Assembly (NCBI RefSeq): GCF_003390915.1
Contig: NZ_QMEM01000004.1
Coordinates: forward strand, 248,001 to 312,000
Direction of reading: 5' to 3'
DNA from: Lewinella sp. IMCC34183
Lineage (GTDB): Bacteria > Bacteroidota > Bacteroidia > Chitinophagales > Saprospiraceae
Length of the DNA: 64,000 nt
Position numbers and translations under genes: made by a program
Part shown: piece after piece, positions 43,198 to 51,400 of the stretch
Numbering within the stretch: the first letter of the stretch is position 1
Layout of the letters: the number at the start of each line of letters is the position of its first letter
Notes under the pieces: generated by a model
The model's database searches: none
What the model saw: only the letters and a program-made list of their open reading frames with translations
Told to the model about the DNA's origin: nothing

Positions 43198-45684
43198 ATG
43201 CCACATCCACTCGTCAAGAAATTCCGGGCCACCTCCGCCCGCCTGGGCCAAGCCGCCGTCCGGTACGTCCGCAGCCAGCCGAAGGGCAAACTCGCCCTGC
43301 AGGCGGTAGGTGCTTCCTTCGCTCTGGTGGCCGTGCTGTTCATCTTTCTGTACCTCGGCGTCCTGCTGGGTGCCTACGGCCACCTGCCCTCGCGGGAGGA
43401 ACTGGCCAAGGTGGAGAACGACGACGCGTCCTCGATCTACACCGAGGACGGCGTGCTGCTCGGCAAGTACTTCGCTACCAACCGCGTCAGCGTCCCGCTC
43501 GATGAGATCAGCCCCTTTGTGACCGATGCGCTCATCGCTACCGAGGACGCCCGCTTCTTTGAGCACCAGGGTATCGACCTGCGTGCGCTGCTGCGGGTAG
43601 CCGTACGCACCGTTATGATGGGCGACCGCAGCGGCGGCGGCGGTAGTACCCTCAGCCAGCAATTGGCCAAGCAGCTTTACCCCCGCCGGCAGTACGACCG
43701 CCTCGGCATGCTGAAGGTCAAGTTGCGCGAGATGGTGATCGCCAGCCGCCTGGAGGACGTCTACAGCAAACGCGAGCTCCTGGGCCTCTACCTCAATACC
43801 GTCCCCTTCGGCGAAGACGCCTATGGCATCGAGGTGGCGGCCCACCGCTTCTTCGGTAAGCCCGCCGCCCGCCTCAATTTGCAGGAGGCCGCCGTACTGG
43901 TGGGGCTGCTGAAGGCCAATACCACCTACAGCCCGCGCGCCCACCCCGACCAAAGCCGCGGCCGCCGCAACGTGGTGCTCTCCCTCATGGCCCGCAACGG
44001 CAGCATCGACGCCACCACGGCCGATAGCGTAGCCCAGCTGCCCATCGAGCTGCGCTACACCCGCGACAACGACCGCATCGGTTCCGCCCCCCACTTCCGC
44101 CAGCGCCTGCGGGCCGACGTACGCGACGCCCTGGCCGACCTCCAGCACCCCGACGGTCGCCCCTACGACGCGGACCGCGACGGACTGCGCATCTTCGTAT
44201 CCATCGACTCCCGCCTGCAGCGGATGGCCGAAGAGTCCGTCCGGGAGCAGCTGCCCCGCATCCAGCAGAACCTGGCCGACGACTGGAAATCGAGCAAGCA
44301 GGCTCCCTGGGAGAGTGCCTTCGGCAACGCCCTGCGCCGCAGCACCCGCTACCGGCAGCTGGCGGACCGCGGACTGGACGAGGCGGCCATCCTCGAGGAG
44401 ATGCGCAAGCCCCGCCGGATGACCGTCTACGACTGGCGCACCGGAGCCCCCGTCGATACCCTGCTCCGGCCAGTCGACAGCCTCCGCCACTACTTCACCC
44501 TGCTCAACGCCGGCCTGCTGGCCTCCGAGCCCGCTACGGGCATCGTGCGCGCGTGGGTGGGCGGCGTCGATTTTCAGTCCGTGCAGTTCGACCACGTGAG
44601 CAGCCGGCGGCAGGTGGGCTCCACCATCAAGCCGGTAGTGTACGCCAACGCCCTGCAGGTGGGCATCCAACCCTGTGAATACACCGAGGCCGAGCAGGTG
44701 GTCTACGCCGATTACCGCAACTACAGTCCCGGCAACCCCAACGGGCAGTACCTGGGTGCCTACTCCATGAAGGGCGGGCTGAGCAAATCGGTCAATACGG
44801 TAGCCGTGAGCCTGGCCGTCCGCAGCGGACTGCCCGGGCTGGCCCGGCAGATCAACCGGATGGGCGTAACGCAGGAGGTACAGTCCATCCCCAGCATCGC
44901 CCTGGGGACCGTGGAGGCCAGCCTGGAAGAAATGAATACCGTGTACAGCGCCTTCGCCAACCGCGGCCGGCGGCCGGAACGGCTGCACTACCTCGACCGC
45001 ATCGAGGACGCCGACGGTAAGGTGCTGGTATCCTTTGACCGCCCCACCGAAACCGAACAGGTACTCGAGGAGCGCACGGCCCAGGTAGCTACCTTCCTGA
45101 TGGCCGGCGTAGTCAACGGCGGCACCGGCGCCCGCCTGCGGTCCACCTACGGGATCCGGGGCGCCCTGGCGGGCAAGACCGGGACCACCCAGGACCAGTC
45201 CGACGGCTGGTTCCTCGGCTTCACGCCCAAGCTCGTCGTGGGTACCTGGGTAGGCGCGGAGTACCCCGCCGTCCACTTCCGCACCCTCGGCCGCGGCTCG
45301 GCCACCGCCACGGCCCTGCCCATCTGGGGCACCTTCATGCGCAAGGTGCAGGGCAGCTCCGCCCTGAAGGCGTACCAGGGCGGCGGGTTTCCGGCCCTCG
45401 ACGAGATGACCCTGGCGGAACTCGACTGTCCAGATTACCTGGAGGAACTGCCCATTTTCGCCGACCTCAACCTCAGCGAGGAGATCGCCCGGGCCCTCAA
45501 CCAGTTCGACGAGGCGACCATCCGGGAAAAAGTGGACGACAAGCGGCAGCGCAACAGCGAATCGGCGGAGGAGTACGCCGCCCGCATCGCCCGCGAACTG
45601 CAGCGCGACAACCGGCAGGAGGAGCGCCGCGAGGAGCGCAAGCAGTCGTGGATCAAGCGCTTATTCGGGAAAAAGGACAACTGA
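43198..45684 (+). CDS. class A penicillin-binding protein (PBP1A type)
   Basis: An 828-residue bifunctional murein synthase. One membrane anchor (about 32-58), a GT51 glycosyltransferase domain with catalytic Glu116 (IATEDARFFEHQGID) and GGSTLSQQLAKQLYP, then a transpeptidase domain with the nucleophile Ser475-x-x-Lys478 (GSTIKPV), Ser531-Val-Asn533 (SKSVNTV) and Lys660-Thr-Gly-Thr (AGKTGTTQDQSDGWF). The tail (about 760-828) is a charged coiled coil ending in basic residues. All catalytic motifs are intact, so both polymerisation and cross-linking are expected. Confidence 0.97.
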   Translation: MPHPLVKKFRATSARLGQAAVRYVRSQPKGKLALQAVGASFALVAVLFIFLYLGVLLGAYGHLPSREELAKVENDDASSIYTEDGVLLGKYFATNRVSVPLDEISPFVTDALIATEDARFFEHQGIDLRALLRVAVRTVMMGDRSGGGGSTLSQQLAKQLYPRRQYDRLGMLKVKLREMVIASRLEDVYSKRELLGLYLNTVPFGEDAYGIEVAAHRFFGKPAARLNLQEAAVLVGLLKANTTYSPRAHPDQSRGRRNVVLSLMARNGSIDATTADSVAQLPIELRYTRDNDRIGSAPHFRQRLRADVRDALADLQHPDGRPYDADRDGLRIFVSIDSRLQRMAEESVREQLPRIQQNLADDWKSSKQAPWESAFGNALRRSTRYRQLADRGLDEAAILEEMRKPRRMTVYDWRTGAPVDTLLRPVDSLRHYFTLLNAGLLASEPATGIVRAWVGGVDFQSVQFDHVSSRRQVGSTIKPVVYANALQVGIQPCEYTEAEQVVYADYRNYSPGNPNGQYLGAYSMKGGLSKSVNTVAVSLAVRSGLPGLARQINRMGVTQEVQSIPSIALGTVEASLEEMNTVYSAFANRGRRPERLHYLDRIEDADGKVLVSFDRPTETEQVLEERTAQVATFLMAGVVNGGTGARLRSTYGIRGALAGKTGTTQDQSDGWFLGFTPKLVVGTWVGAEYPAVHFRTLGRGSATATALPIWGTFMRKVQGSSALKAYQGGGFPALDEMTLAELDCPDYLEELPIFADLNLSEEIARALNQFDEATIREKVDDKRQRNSESAEEYAARIARELQRDNRQEERREERKQSWIKRLFGKKDN

Positions 45685-45745
45685 GCCCCCGAATTTGCAA
45701 CGAACTCCGTGGCGTACGCTTCCGTTGGGATAAGAAAACACGCCA

Positions 45746-46513
45746 ATGTCATTTATCGATTCCCTTGTCGACAGTGTGTCGCACACCATCCAAAGTATAG
45801 ATCCGCGTCCTTCACAGAGCTACGCTGATAAGAAATACCACCAGGCCGCCGCTTCGGCCAGCAAAGCACAGGCCCAGGCCTCGCGCAAGCTGAACGCCGC
45901 CGGTGAGTATGTCTCCGCTACCGCCCACGACGTGAGCGACTATGCCTCTTCCGCAGCCCACGACCTCAGCACCTACGCCGCCGGAGCCCTCGGCGCGGCC
46001 GGCGGTTACCTGAGCCGTACCCAGACCTCCAGCGAGCCCGACTACATGCGTGGCTTCGTTGCCGGTATGATCGGCGGTATCGTAGGTACCGGCGTAAAGT
46101 CACTGCTTGACCGTTCGCTCCCCACCGGACAGCCCTACGAGGAGCACGACGCCCGCCTGCAGGTGGTCGAGGGAGCCGAGGAGCTGACCAATACGAACAT
46201 CAACCGCAACCAGGAAGAGACCGCGCAGTCGGCCGTCAACATCGCCTTCGGTGCGATCGTAGGTGGTGTATACGGCGTCATGGTCGAAGCCTTCCCCGCC
46301 GTACAGACGCCCGCCGGTATCCCCTTCGGTGCCGCCCTCTGGACCGCCGCCCACAAGCTGGCCCTTCCGATCCTCGGCCTCACCCCCGGCCCCATGAACG
46401 AACCCCTGAGCCTGCAGGCCGGCCAACTCGGCAGCCACATGGCCTATGGCGCTACCGTAGAGATGGTGCGCCGCAGCGTTCGCCACGTCATGGACGAGGA
46501 AGATTTGCTGTAA
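45746..46513 (+). CDS. DUF1440/YagU-like membrane protein with helical N-terminus
   Basis: A 255-residue protein. The first 95 residues are Ala/Ser-rich amphipathic helix (AAASASKAQAQASRKLNAAGEYVSATAHDVSDYASSAAHDLSTYAAG), then a membrane domain with FVAGMIGGIVGTGVKSLLDRSLP, AVNIAFGAIVGGVYGVMVEAFPA and HMAYGATVEMVRRSVR. The latter blocks resemble the YagU/DUF1440 inner-membrane family linked to acid stress in enterobacteria. The helical N-terminus is an addition not usual there. Role unknown. Confidence 0.6.
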   Translation: MSFIDSLVDSVSHTIQSIDPRPSQSYADKKYHQAAASASKAQAQASRKLNAAGEYVSATAHDVSDYASSAAHDLSTYAAGALGAAGGYLSRTQTSSEPDYMRGFVAGMIGGIVGTGVKSLLDRSLPTGQPYEEHDARLQVVEGAEELTNTNINRNQEETAQSAVNIAFGAIVGGVYGVMVEAFPAVQTPAGIPFGAALWTAAHKLALPILGLTPGPMNEPLSLQAGQLGSHMAYGATVEMVRRSVRHVMDEEDLL

Positions 46514-46540
46514 CCACTCGGCGCAGCGACCTTTGCGCCC

Positions 46541-47206
46541 GTGCTTTACCTAATTCCCACTCCCATTGGCAACCGGGAAGACATCACCGAGCGGGCCCGT
46601 CGCCTGCTCGGTGAGGTCGATCTGGTCCTCGCCGAAGACACGCGGACCTCGCGTCCGCTCCTCCAGCATTACGGCATCGAGACGCCCCTGCGGGCGTACC
46701 ACGCCCATAACGAACACGCGCTGGTAGAACAGCTTGTTACGGAACTCAAGAACGGTTCCGACTACGCCCTGATCACTGACGCCGGCACGCCCGGCATCAG
46801 CGATCCGGGCTTTTTGTTGGTCCGTGCCTGCCGGGAGGCGGGCATCGAAGTGAGTTGCCTGCCCGGACCCGCGGCCTTCGTGCCCGCCCTGGCGGCCAGT
46901 GGCATCCCCTGCGACCGCTTCCACTTCGAGGGCTTCCTGCCGCATAAAAAAGGACGGCAAACCCGCCTGACCTACCTCGCCGAGCTGCCGAATACCTTCG
47001 TCCTCTACGAAAGCCCCCATCGCATCGCCAAGCTGCTGGGCCAGCTGGAAGAGCACTGCGGACCCGACCGGCAAGCGTGCGTAGCCCGTGAGATTTCCAA
47101 AAAATTCGAAGAGATCACCACCGCCCCCCTTGCCGAACTACGAGCCGACTACACCGCCCGCGGCAAGGTGAAGGGCGAGATCGTGGTCGTCGTTGCCGGT
47201 AAATAA
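46541..47206 (+). CDS. rsmI: 16S rRNA (cytidine1402-2'-O)-methyltransferase RsmI
   Basis: A 221-residue SAM-dependent tetrapyrrole-methylase-fold enzyme that methylates the ribose of C1402 in 16S rRNA. Diagnostic blocks are LYLIPTPIGNREDITERA, ADTRTSRPLLQHY-like AEDTRTSRPLLQHYGI, LITDAGTPGISDPG, CLPGPAAFVPALAASGIP, FHFEGFLPHKKGRQ and YESPHRI. The start is GTG at 46541; a GACCTTTG -7-like box ends 5 bases upstream, so the message may be nearly leaderless. Slightly shorter than the E. coli enzyme, which has a C-terminal extension. Confidence 0.96.
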   Translation: MLYLIPTPIGNREDITERARRLLGEVDLVLAEDTRTSRPLLQHYGIETPLRAYHAHNEHALVEQLVTELKNGSDYALITDAGTPGISDPGFLLVRACREAGIEVSCLPGPAAFVPALAASGIPCDRFHFEGFLPHKKGRQTRLTYLAELPNTFVLYESPHRIAKLLGQLEEHCGPDRQACVAREISKKFEEITTAPLAELRADYTARGKVKGEIVVVVAGK

Positions 47207-47217
47207 GTATATCCCCG

Positions 47218-47838
47218 ATGTTATCCCTCCCCCTTCTCGCCTTCGGCCTGACGCACCTGACCGATGCCCGCTATTTCGCCGCCTGGAACGCGCGCTACCT
47301 GTGCTTCTCCCTGGGCACTGCGGACGGCCTGTCCCTCACCGATTTTCTGGCCATCCGCGAATGGGTCGAGGGCCCCGTCTGCGTAGCCGAGCTAGGCGCG
47401 GACGCGGGTGCGGAGGTTTCTCCCGAGGAATTGGCCGCGGCGGGGGTTTCCCACTTGTTGCTCCCGTACGGGACGGACGCCGCCCCCTTCCGGCAGGCGG
47501 GTATCGAGGTGCTGACTCGCATTCCCGTTGCCGGGTACCACTCCGTGTCAGACGTGAAGGAGCGCCTCTCCGAGACCAGCGGGACCATTCTTCTGGATGT
47601 AGCCGACGGCGGCATCGCGTTCACCGACCTGGCCGAGGGTAGCCCCTTCTCGCTCGGTGAGCTGCAGCGCGTACTGGGCGACCGGGAGGCCTTCCTGCAC
47701 CTTGACATTGACGTTGATGAGGTTGATGAGGCCGCGGCGGTGTTACCCGGACTGGCCCTGCGGGGCAGCAGCGAAGAAAAGGTCGGTTACAAAAGCTTCG
47801 ACGACCTCGACGACCTGCTGGAGGCGCTGGAAGCTTAG
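47218..47838 (+). CDS. TrpF-like (phosphoribosylanthranilate isomerase-like) protein
   Basis: A 206-residue protein with TIM-barrel pattern: a first strand ending in KxCGxT-like LLAFGLTHLTDARYFAAWNARYLCFSL, then alternating strands (VCVAELG, HLLLPYG, EVLTRIPV, GTILLDVADGG, AFLHLDID, GLALRGSSEEKVGYKSFDDL). The ending resembles the phosphate-binding last strand and EExPGxKD of TrpF, but the catalytic KxC and D-S-x-x-GGTG motifs are changed (no Cys-Gly near residue 8; DVADGGIAF in place of DxxxGGTG). It is probably a TrpF paralogue with another function. It follows rsmI by 11 bases. Confidence 0.55.
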   Translation: MLSLPLLAFGLTHLTDARYFAAWNARYLCFSLGTADGLSLTDFLAIREWVEGPVCVAELGADAGAEVSPEELAAAGVSHLLLPYGTDAAPFRQAGIEVLTRIPVAGYHSVSDVKERLSETSGTILLDVADGGIAFTDLAEGSPFSLGELQRVLGDREAFLHLDIDVDEVDEAAAVLPGLALRGSSEEKVGYKSFDDLDDLLEALEA

Positions 47839-47851
47839 CACCCCCCGTCCG

Positions 47852-48841
47852 CTACGCACCGCGCTGCCACCGTGCGTAGTCCTTGGCGAAGTAGCTGATG
47901 ATCACGTCCGCGCCTGCCCGACGTATGCTCACCAGGGCCTCGGTGGCCGCCTGCTCGTAGTCCAGCCAGCCCTTGTCGGCGGCGGCCAGCAGCATGGCGC
48001 ACTCCCCCGACACGTGGTAAGCGGCGATGGGCAGAGGGTGCGCCTCGTGCAGCCGCCAGATGATGTCAAGGTAGTTCAGGGCGGGCTTTACCATGAGGTA
48101 GTCCGCGCCCTCCGCGGCGTCGAGGGCGCCCTCGCGCAGGGCCTCGCGGGCGTTGGCGGGGTCCATCTGGTAGGTCTTCTTGTCGGCGGGTACATCCGCG
48201 AGCTGTCGCGGCGCGCTGTCCAGGGCATCGCGGAAGGGCCCGTAGAAGGCACTGGCGTACTTGGCTGTGTACGACATGATGGAGGTGTCGGTGAGTCCGG
48301 CTCCGTCGAGGGCGCGACGCATACTGCCTACGCGGCCGTCCATCATATCGCTGGGTCCGATAACGTCGAAGCCCGCCTGCGCCTGGGCTACCGCCATGGC
48401 GTCCAGCAATTTCAGGCTCTCGTCATTGTGGATCTTGCCATTGATGACCACGCCGTCGTGCCCGTCGGTGCTGTAGGGATCAAGGGCGGCGTCGGAGATC
48501 AGGCACACCTCGGGAAAGCGGTCCTTGATCGCCCGCGCGGCGTGCAGGTAGAAATTCTGCTCGGCGGTGGCATACGTGCCGGTCTTGTCCTTGTGCTCCT
48601 CCGGCACGGCGGGAAACATCATGAAGCTATGGAGGCCCACTTCGCCGCACTGCTCGATCTCGCGGAGTACTTCGTCAATGCCCAGTCGGTAAGTGCCTGG
48701 CAGGCTCGGGATGGCCAGCCGCGCCTTGGCGTCGGGCATCAGAAAGATGGGCTGCACCAGGTGGCCGGCCGTCAGTTCCGTTTCACGGACTAGGCCGCGG
48801 ACGGCGGCGGAAGAGCGGTTACGGCGGGGGCGGGAAAGCAT
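47852..48841 (-). CDS. hemB: delta-aminolevulinic acid dehydratase (porphobilinogen synthase)
   Basis: A 329-residue enzyme that condenses two 5-aminolevulinate molecules to porphobilinogen. Schiff-base lysines are Lys194 (SYTAKYASAFYGPFR) and Lys252 (YLMVKPALNYLDII). The metal site reads DAALDPYSTDGHDG (about 117-130) with Asp in place of Cys, so it is the magnesium-dependent, not the zinc, form. Start MLSRPRRN at 48841; an upstream in-frame start would run into the large palindrome at 48857-48899, which lies 16 bases upstream of this ATG. Confidence 0.96.
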   Translation of the reverse strand: MLSRPRRNRSSAAVRGLVRETELTAGHLVQPIFLMPDAKARLAIPSLPGTYRLGIDEVLREIEQCGEVGLHSFMMFPAVPEEHKDKTGTYATAEQNFYLHAARAIKDRFPEVCLISDAALDPYSTDGHDGVVINGKIHNDESLKLLDAMAVAQAQAGFDVIGPSDMMDGRVGSMRRALDGAGLTDTSIMSYTAKYASAFYGPFRDALDSAPRQLADVPADKKTYQMDPANAREALREGALDAAEGADYLMVKPALNYLDIIWRLHEAHPLPIAAYHVSGECAMLLAAADKGWLDYEQAATEALVSIRRAGADVIISYFAKDYARWQRGA

Positions 48842-48856
48842 AGCGTGATGGTTGAG

Positions 48857-48899
48857 CCCCCCGGACATCGGATGTGTTCCACATCCGATGTCCGGGGGG
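48857..48899. repeat. double palindrome copy 1 (long-arm form)
   Basis: Perfect 19-bp arms (48857-48875 and 48881-48899) with loop GTTCC. The arms contain ACATCGGATGT and ACATCCGATGT with outer CCCCCCGG / CCGGGGGG. It is 16 bases upstream of the hemB ATG. Confidence 0.95.
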
Positions 48900-49001
48900 C
48901 GGTAAGCAGGAAAAAGGGAACCGCCAGACCCCGGGAAGGATTAGCAAACCCAGCAATCATGGGGCCTTGCGGTGTTTCTTGACGTAATTCTGTCACTCCC
49001 T

Positions 49002-49040
49002 CCCCCGACATCGGATGTCCGGGACATCCGATGTCGGGGG
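49002..49040. repeat. double palindrome copy 2 (long-arm form)
   Basis: Perfect 19-bp arms (49002-49020 and 49022-49040) around one central G; core ACATCGGATGT, CCGGG, ACATCCGATGT, outer CCCCCG / CGGGGG. It begins one base after the stop codon of the next gene, so it is a candidate terminator, but no T-run follows. Confidence 0.95.
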
Positions 49041-49041
49041 A

Positions 49042-51291
49042 TCAGCGACTTACGTACCAGGCGAAGGTGCGGCATTCCGCGATGAGCTCCTCGTAGAAAT
49101 CGGTGTCGGCGTAGTTGTCCGCCAGAATTCCGAAGTAGGTGAACGGCCGCGCCCCGCCCGGCCGCCCCAGGGCATAGTGCTGGTTGCGCTCGGCCTTGGC
49201 GGCGTAGTAGGTGGCCAGGGCGGCGGCCTCCCGGTCCGGGGCGCGGCGCAGGGCCCGCTCGAAGTAGTAGAGCGGCTGGTCCATGCTGAAGTGCTCGAGG
49301 TTGCCGAGGGGTGCATTGGGATTGGAGAAAACGCTAGTGGGGTCCCGTCGCGCGGCGGCGCGGGCGGCACTGGTCCCCGAACGGAAGACGTCGGCGAAGG
49401 GCCAGTTGTAGCTGAAGTAGGTCAGGTTGTAGAGCGCCAGCCCGATGTTGAAGTAATTGCGCGCCGCCAGGGTATCGTTGGTGCTCTGGTCGGCTTCTTC
49501 CTCCAGGGCATTGAGGCGGTCGAGCAACTGCACCTTGTTGTAGGTCGCCGCATCGGCGGGCGGCGAGAAGTTGACCCGGTCGTTGAGCTGGCGGACGAAG
49601 GGGGCGTAGCGGCCATATTCATCGATGCGGCCGGGCGTGATGCGCCGGTAGATCTCAAGGGCGGCCTTCCACTGCCCGCGTTGCAGGTAGTGGTTACCGA
49701 GCAGGTTGTTGAGGTCGTCGGCGGGATGGGCCCCGATGCGGTCGGTGAAGAGGGCCCGGTCGAAGCGGTTGCGGTTCAGGCTGTCGGTAAGCCGCTCCAG
49801 GGCGAGCAACGATTCGATAGCGGGGTTCTTCGCGATGGCGTCGAAGCCGTAGCGCATCAGGTTGGCCTTCGCCTCGCGGCCGGTGCGCAGGTAGATCGCC
49901 TCGAGCTTGCGGTTGACCAGCTCCCGGAAATCCGGGTAGCGTTGTTGCGTCTCCGGATCGGTGAGCAGGCCGTAGTAGTGGATTTCCACCGAATCGCTCA
50001 CCTGACTCAGCTCCAGCACGTCGATCACGTCGCGAAGGATGGCCACCTGCTGCTGCAGGCTGTCGCTCTCCGTATCCTGTCCGAGGGTGGCCAGCGTGCG
50101 GTCGGCGTAGAAGTAATCCCCCACCAGCAATTCCAGCACCCCACGGGCCAGTCGCCAGAATTCCGGTTGCTCGGTCAGCCCATCCTCGATCACGCTATTG
50201 ACGAAGGCCTGCATTTCCACGGCCCGGGCCTCGGCCGCTTCCGGGGGCCCCGCGGGCCGCAGGTTACTGCCCAGCAGCTCGCGCTCGAGCTCCTGCAACT
50301 CGCGCATGGTGAGCAGTTCCAGGGCCCGGTTGGTGGGTTCGAAGGCATAGATGTGCCGCAGTTCCTCCAACACGACCGCCCGCCCGTCGTGGGCCCGCAG
50401 GACATACATCATGGCCCGCTCGTGGTCGTTCTGGCAGAGGAGCAGGGCCTGCCGCCACTGCTCGTCGGTCTGGATCGCGAAGCTGTAGTAGGCGCTTTCC
50501 CGCTTGCTCGGGCTCCGCTCGAAGATGCGGCTGAAGAGGTAGGCCGACTGCGGATAGTCGCCCAATGCCTGCAGGGCTCCCGCGCGGTGCCCCTCGATCC
50601 AGTCGTCGAGCAGACTCGGGTTGGCGTCCACCTTGGGCATGAGGTAATCGTAGAGTTCCAGTACGTAGGCGTACTCCTTCAGGTAGTGGGCCAAGCGGAT
50701 CAGCTGGTAGGCATAGCGCAGGCGTACGTAGTGGCTCTCGAGGCGGGGGAAGCGGTCGAGGCCCTCCGTCAGCAGGTCTTCCATGTCGGCGCGGGAGATG
50801 TTCCGCTCGGCAAAGGCATCGTCCGGCGCTACGACGAAAGGCTCCACCCGCTTGGCGTAGATGAGGTACTCGGTCACTTCGCGGCAGCGGGCCTCCAGCA
50901 GGTGGCGGGCAAAGCCGTTGGCCTGCAGGCCCGGGGGCAGGTCGGCCACGCGGGCGTCCTCGCGGCCCATGAGCCGGAGCAGGATTTCCAGCTGATTGAG
51001 GTTGTCGCCGTACACGACGGCATCGATCTCTTCAGCGTCGGCCTGGTCGCAGAACCGCTCGTGCCACTCCGCCACGTTATCGCGGCGCTGCTGCCGGTAC
51101 GGCTGCTCGAGCTGCTCGCGGTAGGCTCCCCCAAAGTGCAGGAAGAAGGGCGCGAGACGGGAATCAAAGTCGATGACCCGCGGATTGAGAAAATCATACG
51201 TTTCCGTAGGGGGCAGCGGGGTGCATTGTCCCCCGCCGTACAGGTGGGCGAGTCCGAGCAGGAGCAGCAAACACGCGGTGGGCCGTAGCAT
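49042..51291 (-). CDS. large secreted helical-repeat protein, function unknown
   Basis: A 749-residue protein read from MLRPTACLLLLLGLAHLYGGGQC at 51291 (Sec or lipoprotein-like signal). The body is almost all helix with TPR-like pairs (LLDDWIEGHRAGALQALGDYPQSAYLFSRIFERSPSKRESAYYSFAIQ; YFNIGLALYNLTYFSYNWPF; ALRRAPDREAAALATYYAAKAERN), consistent with a long solenoid. Whole-cell role unknown; proteins of this type are found across the phylum without assignment. It is divergent from the patatin gene. The upstream 51 codons of open frame are not used because the signal peptide starts here. Confidence 0.75.
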   Translation of the reverse strand: MLRPTACLLLLLGLAHLYGGGQCTPLPPTETYDFLNPRVIDFDSRLAPFFLHFGGAYREQLEQPYRQQRRDNVAEWHERFCDQADAEEIDAVVYGDNLNQLEILLRLMGREDARVADLPPGLQANGFARHLLEARCREVTEYLIYAKRVEPFVVAPDDAFAERNISRADMEDLLTEGLDRFPRLESHYVRLRYAYQLIRLAHYLKEYAYVLELYDYLMPKVDANPSLLDDWIEGHRAGALQALGDYPQSAYLFSRIFERSPSKRESAYYSFAIQTDEQWRQALLLCQNDHERAMMYVLRAHDGRAVVLEELRHIYAFEPTNRALELLTMRELQELERELLGSNLRPAGPPEAAEARAVEMQAFVNSVIEDGLTEQPEFWRLARGVLELLVGDYFYADRTLATLGQDTESDSLQQQVAILRDVIDVLELSQVSDSVEIHYYGLLTDPETQQRYPDFRELVNRKLEAIYLRTGREAKANLMRYGFDAIAKNPAIESLLALERLTDSLNRNRFDRALFTDRIGAHPADDLNNLLGNHYLQRGQWKAALEIYRRITPGRIDEYGRYAPFVRQLNDRVNFSPPADAATYNKVQLLDRLNALEEEADQSTNDTLAARNYFNIGLALYNLTYFSYNWPFADVFRSGTSAARAAARRDPTSVFSNPNAPLGNLEHFSMDQPLYYFERALRRAPDREAAALATYYAAKAERNQHYALGRPGGARPFTYFGILADNYADTDFYEELIAECRTFAWYVSR

Positions 51292-51359
51292 AACCGCCAA
51301 GGTACTCCGCCACGGGCATCGACCGCTGACGCCGGCCCGGCACCTAGCGTAAAAATCAC

Positions 51360-51367
51360 TAATCTTG
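51360..51367 (+). promoter_or_regulatory. -7-like box of the patatin gene
   Basis: TAATCTTG, one mismatch from TAnnTTTG, 33 bases before the ATG at 51401. On the other strand TACCTTGG (51297-51304) stands 5 bases before the start of the divergent gene. Confidence 0.35.
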
Positions 51368-51400
51368 TCTGACCACCCGCTCCCCGCCACCTTTTTTCCG

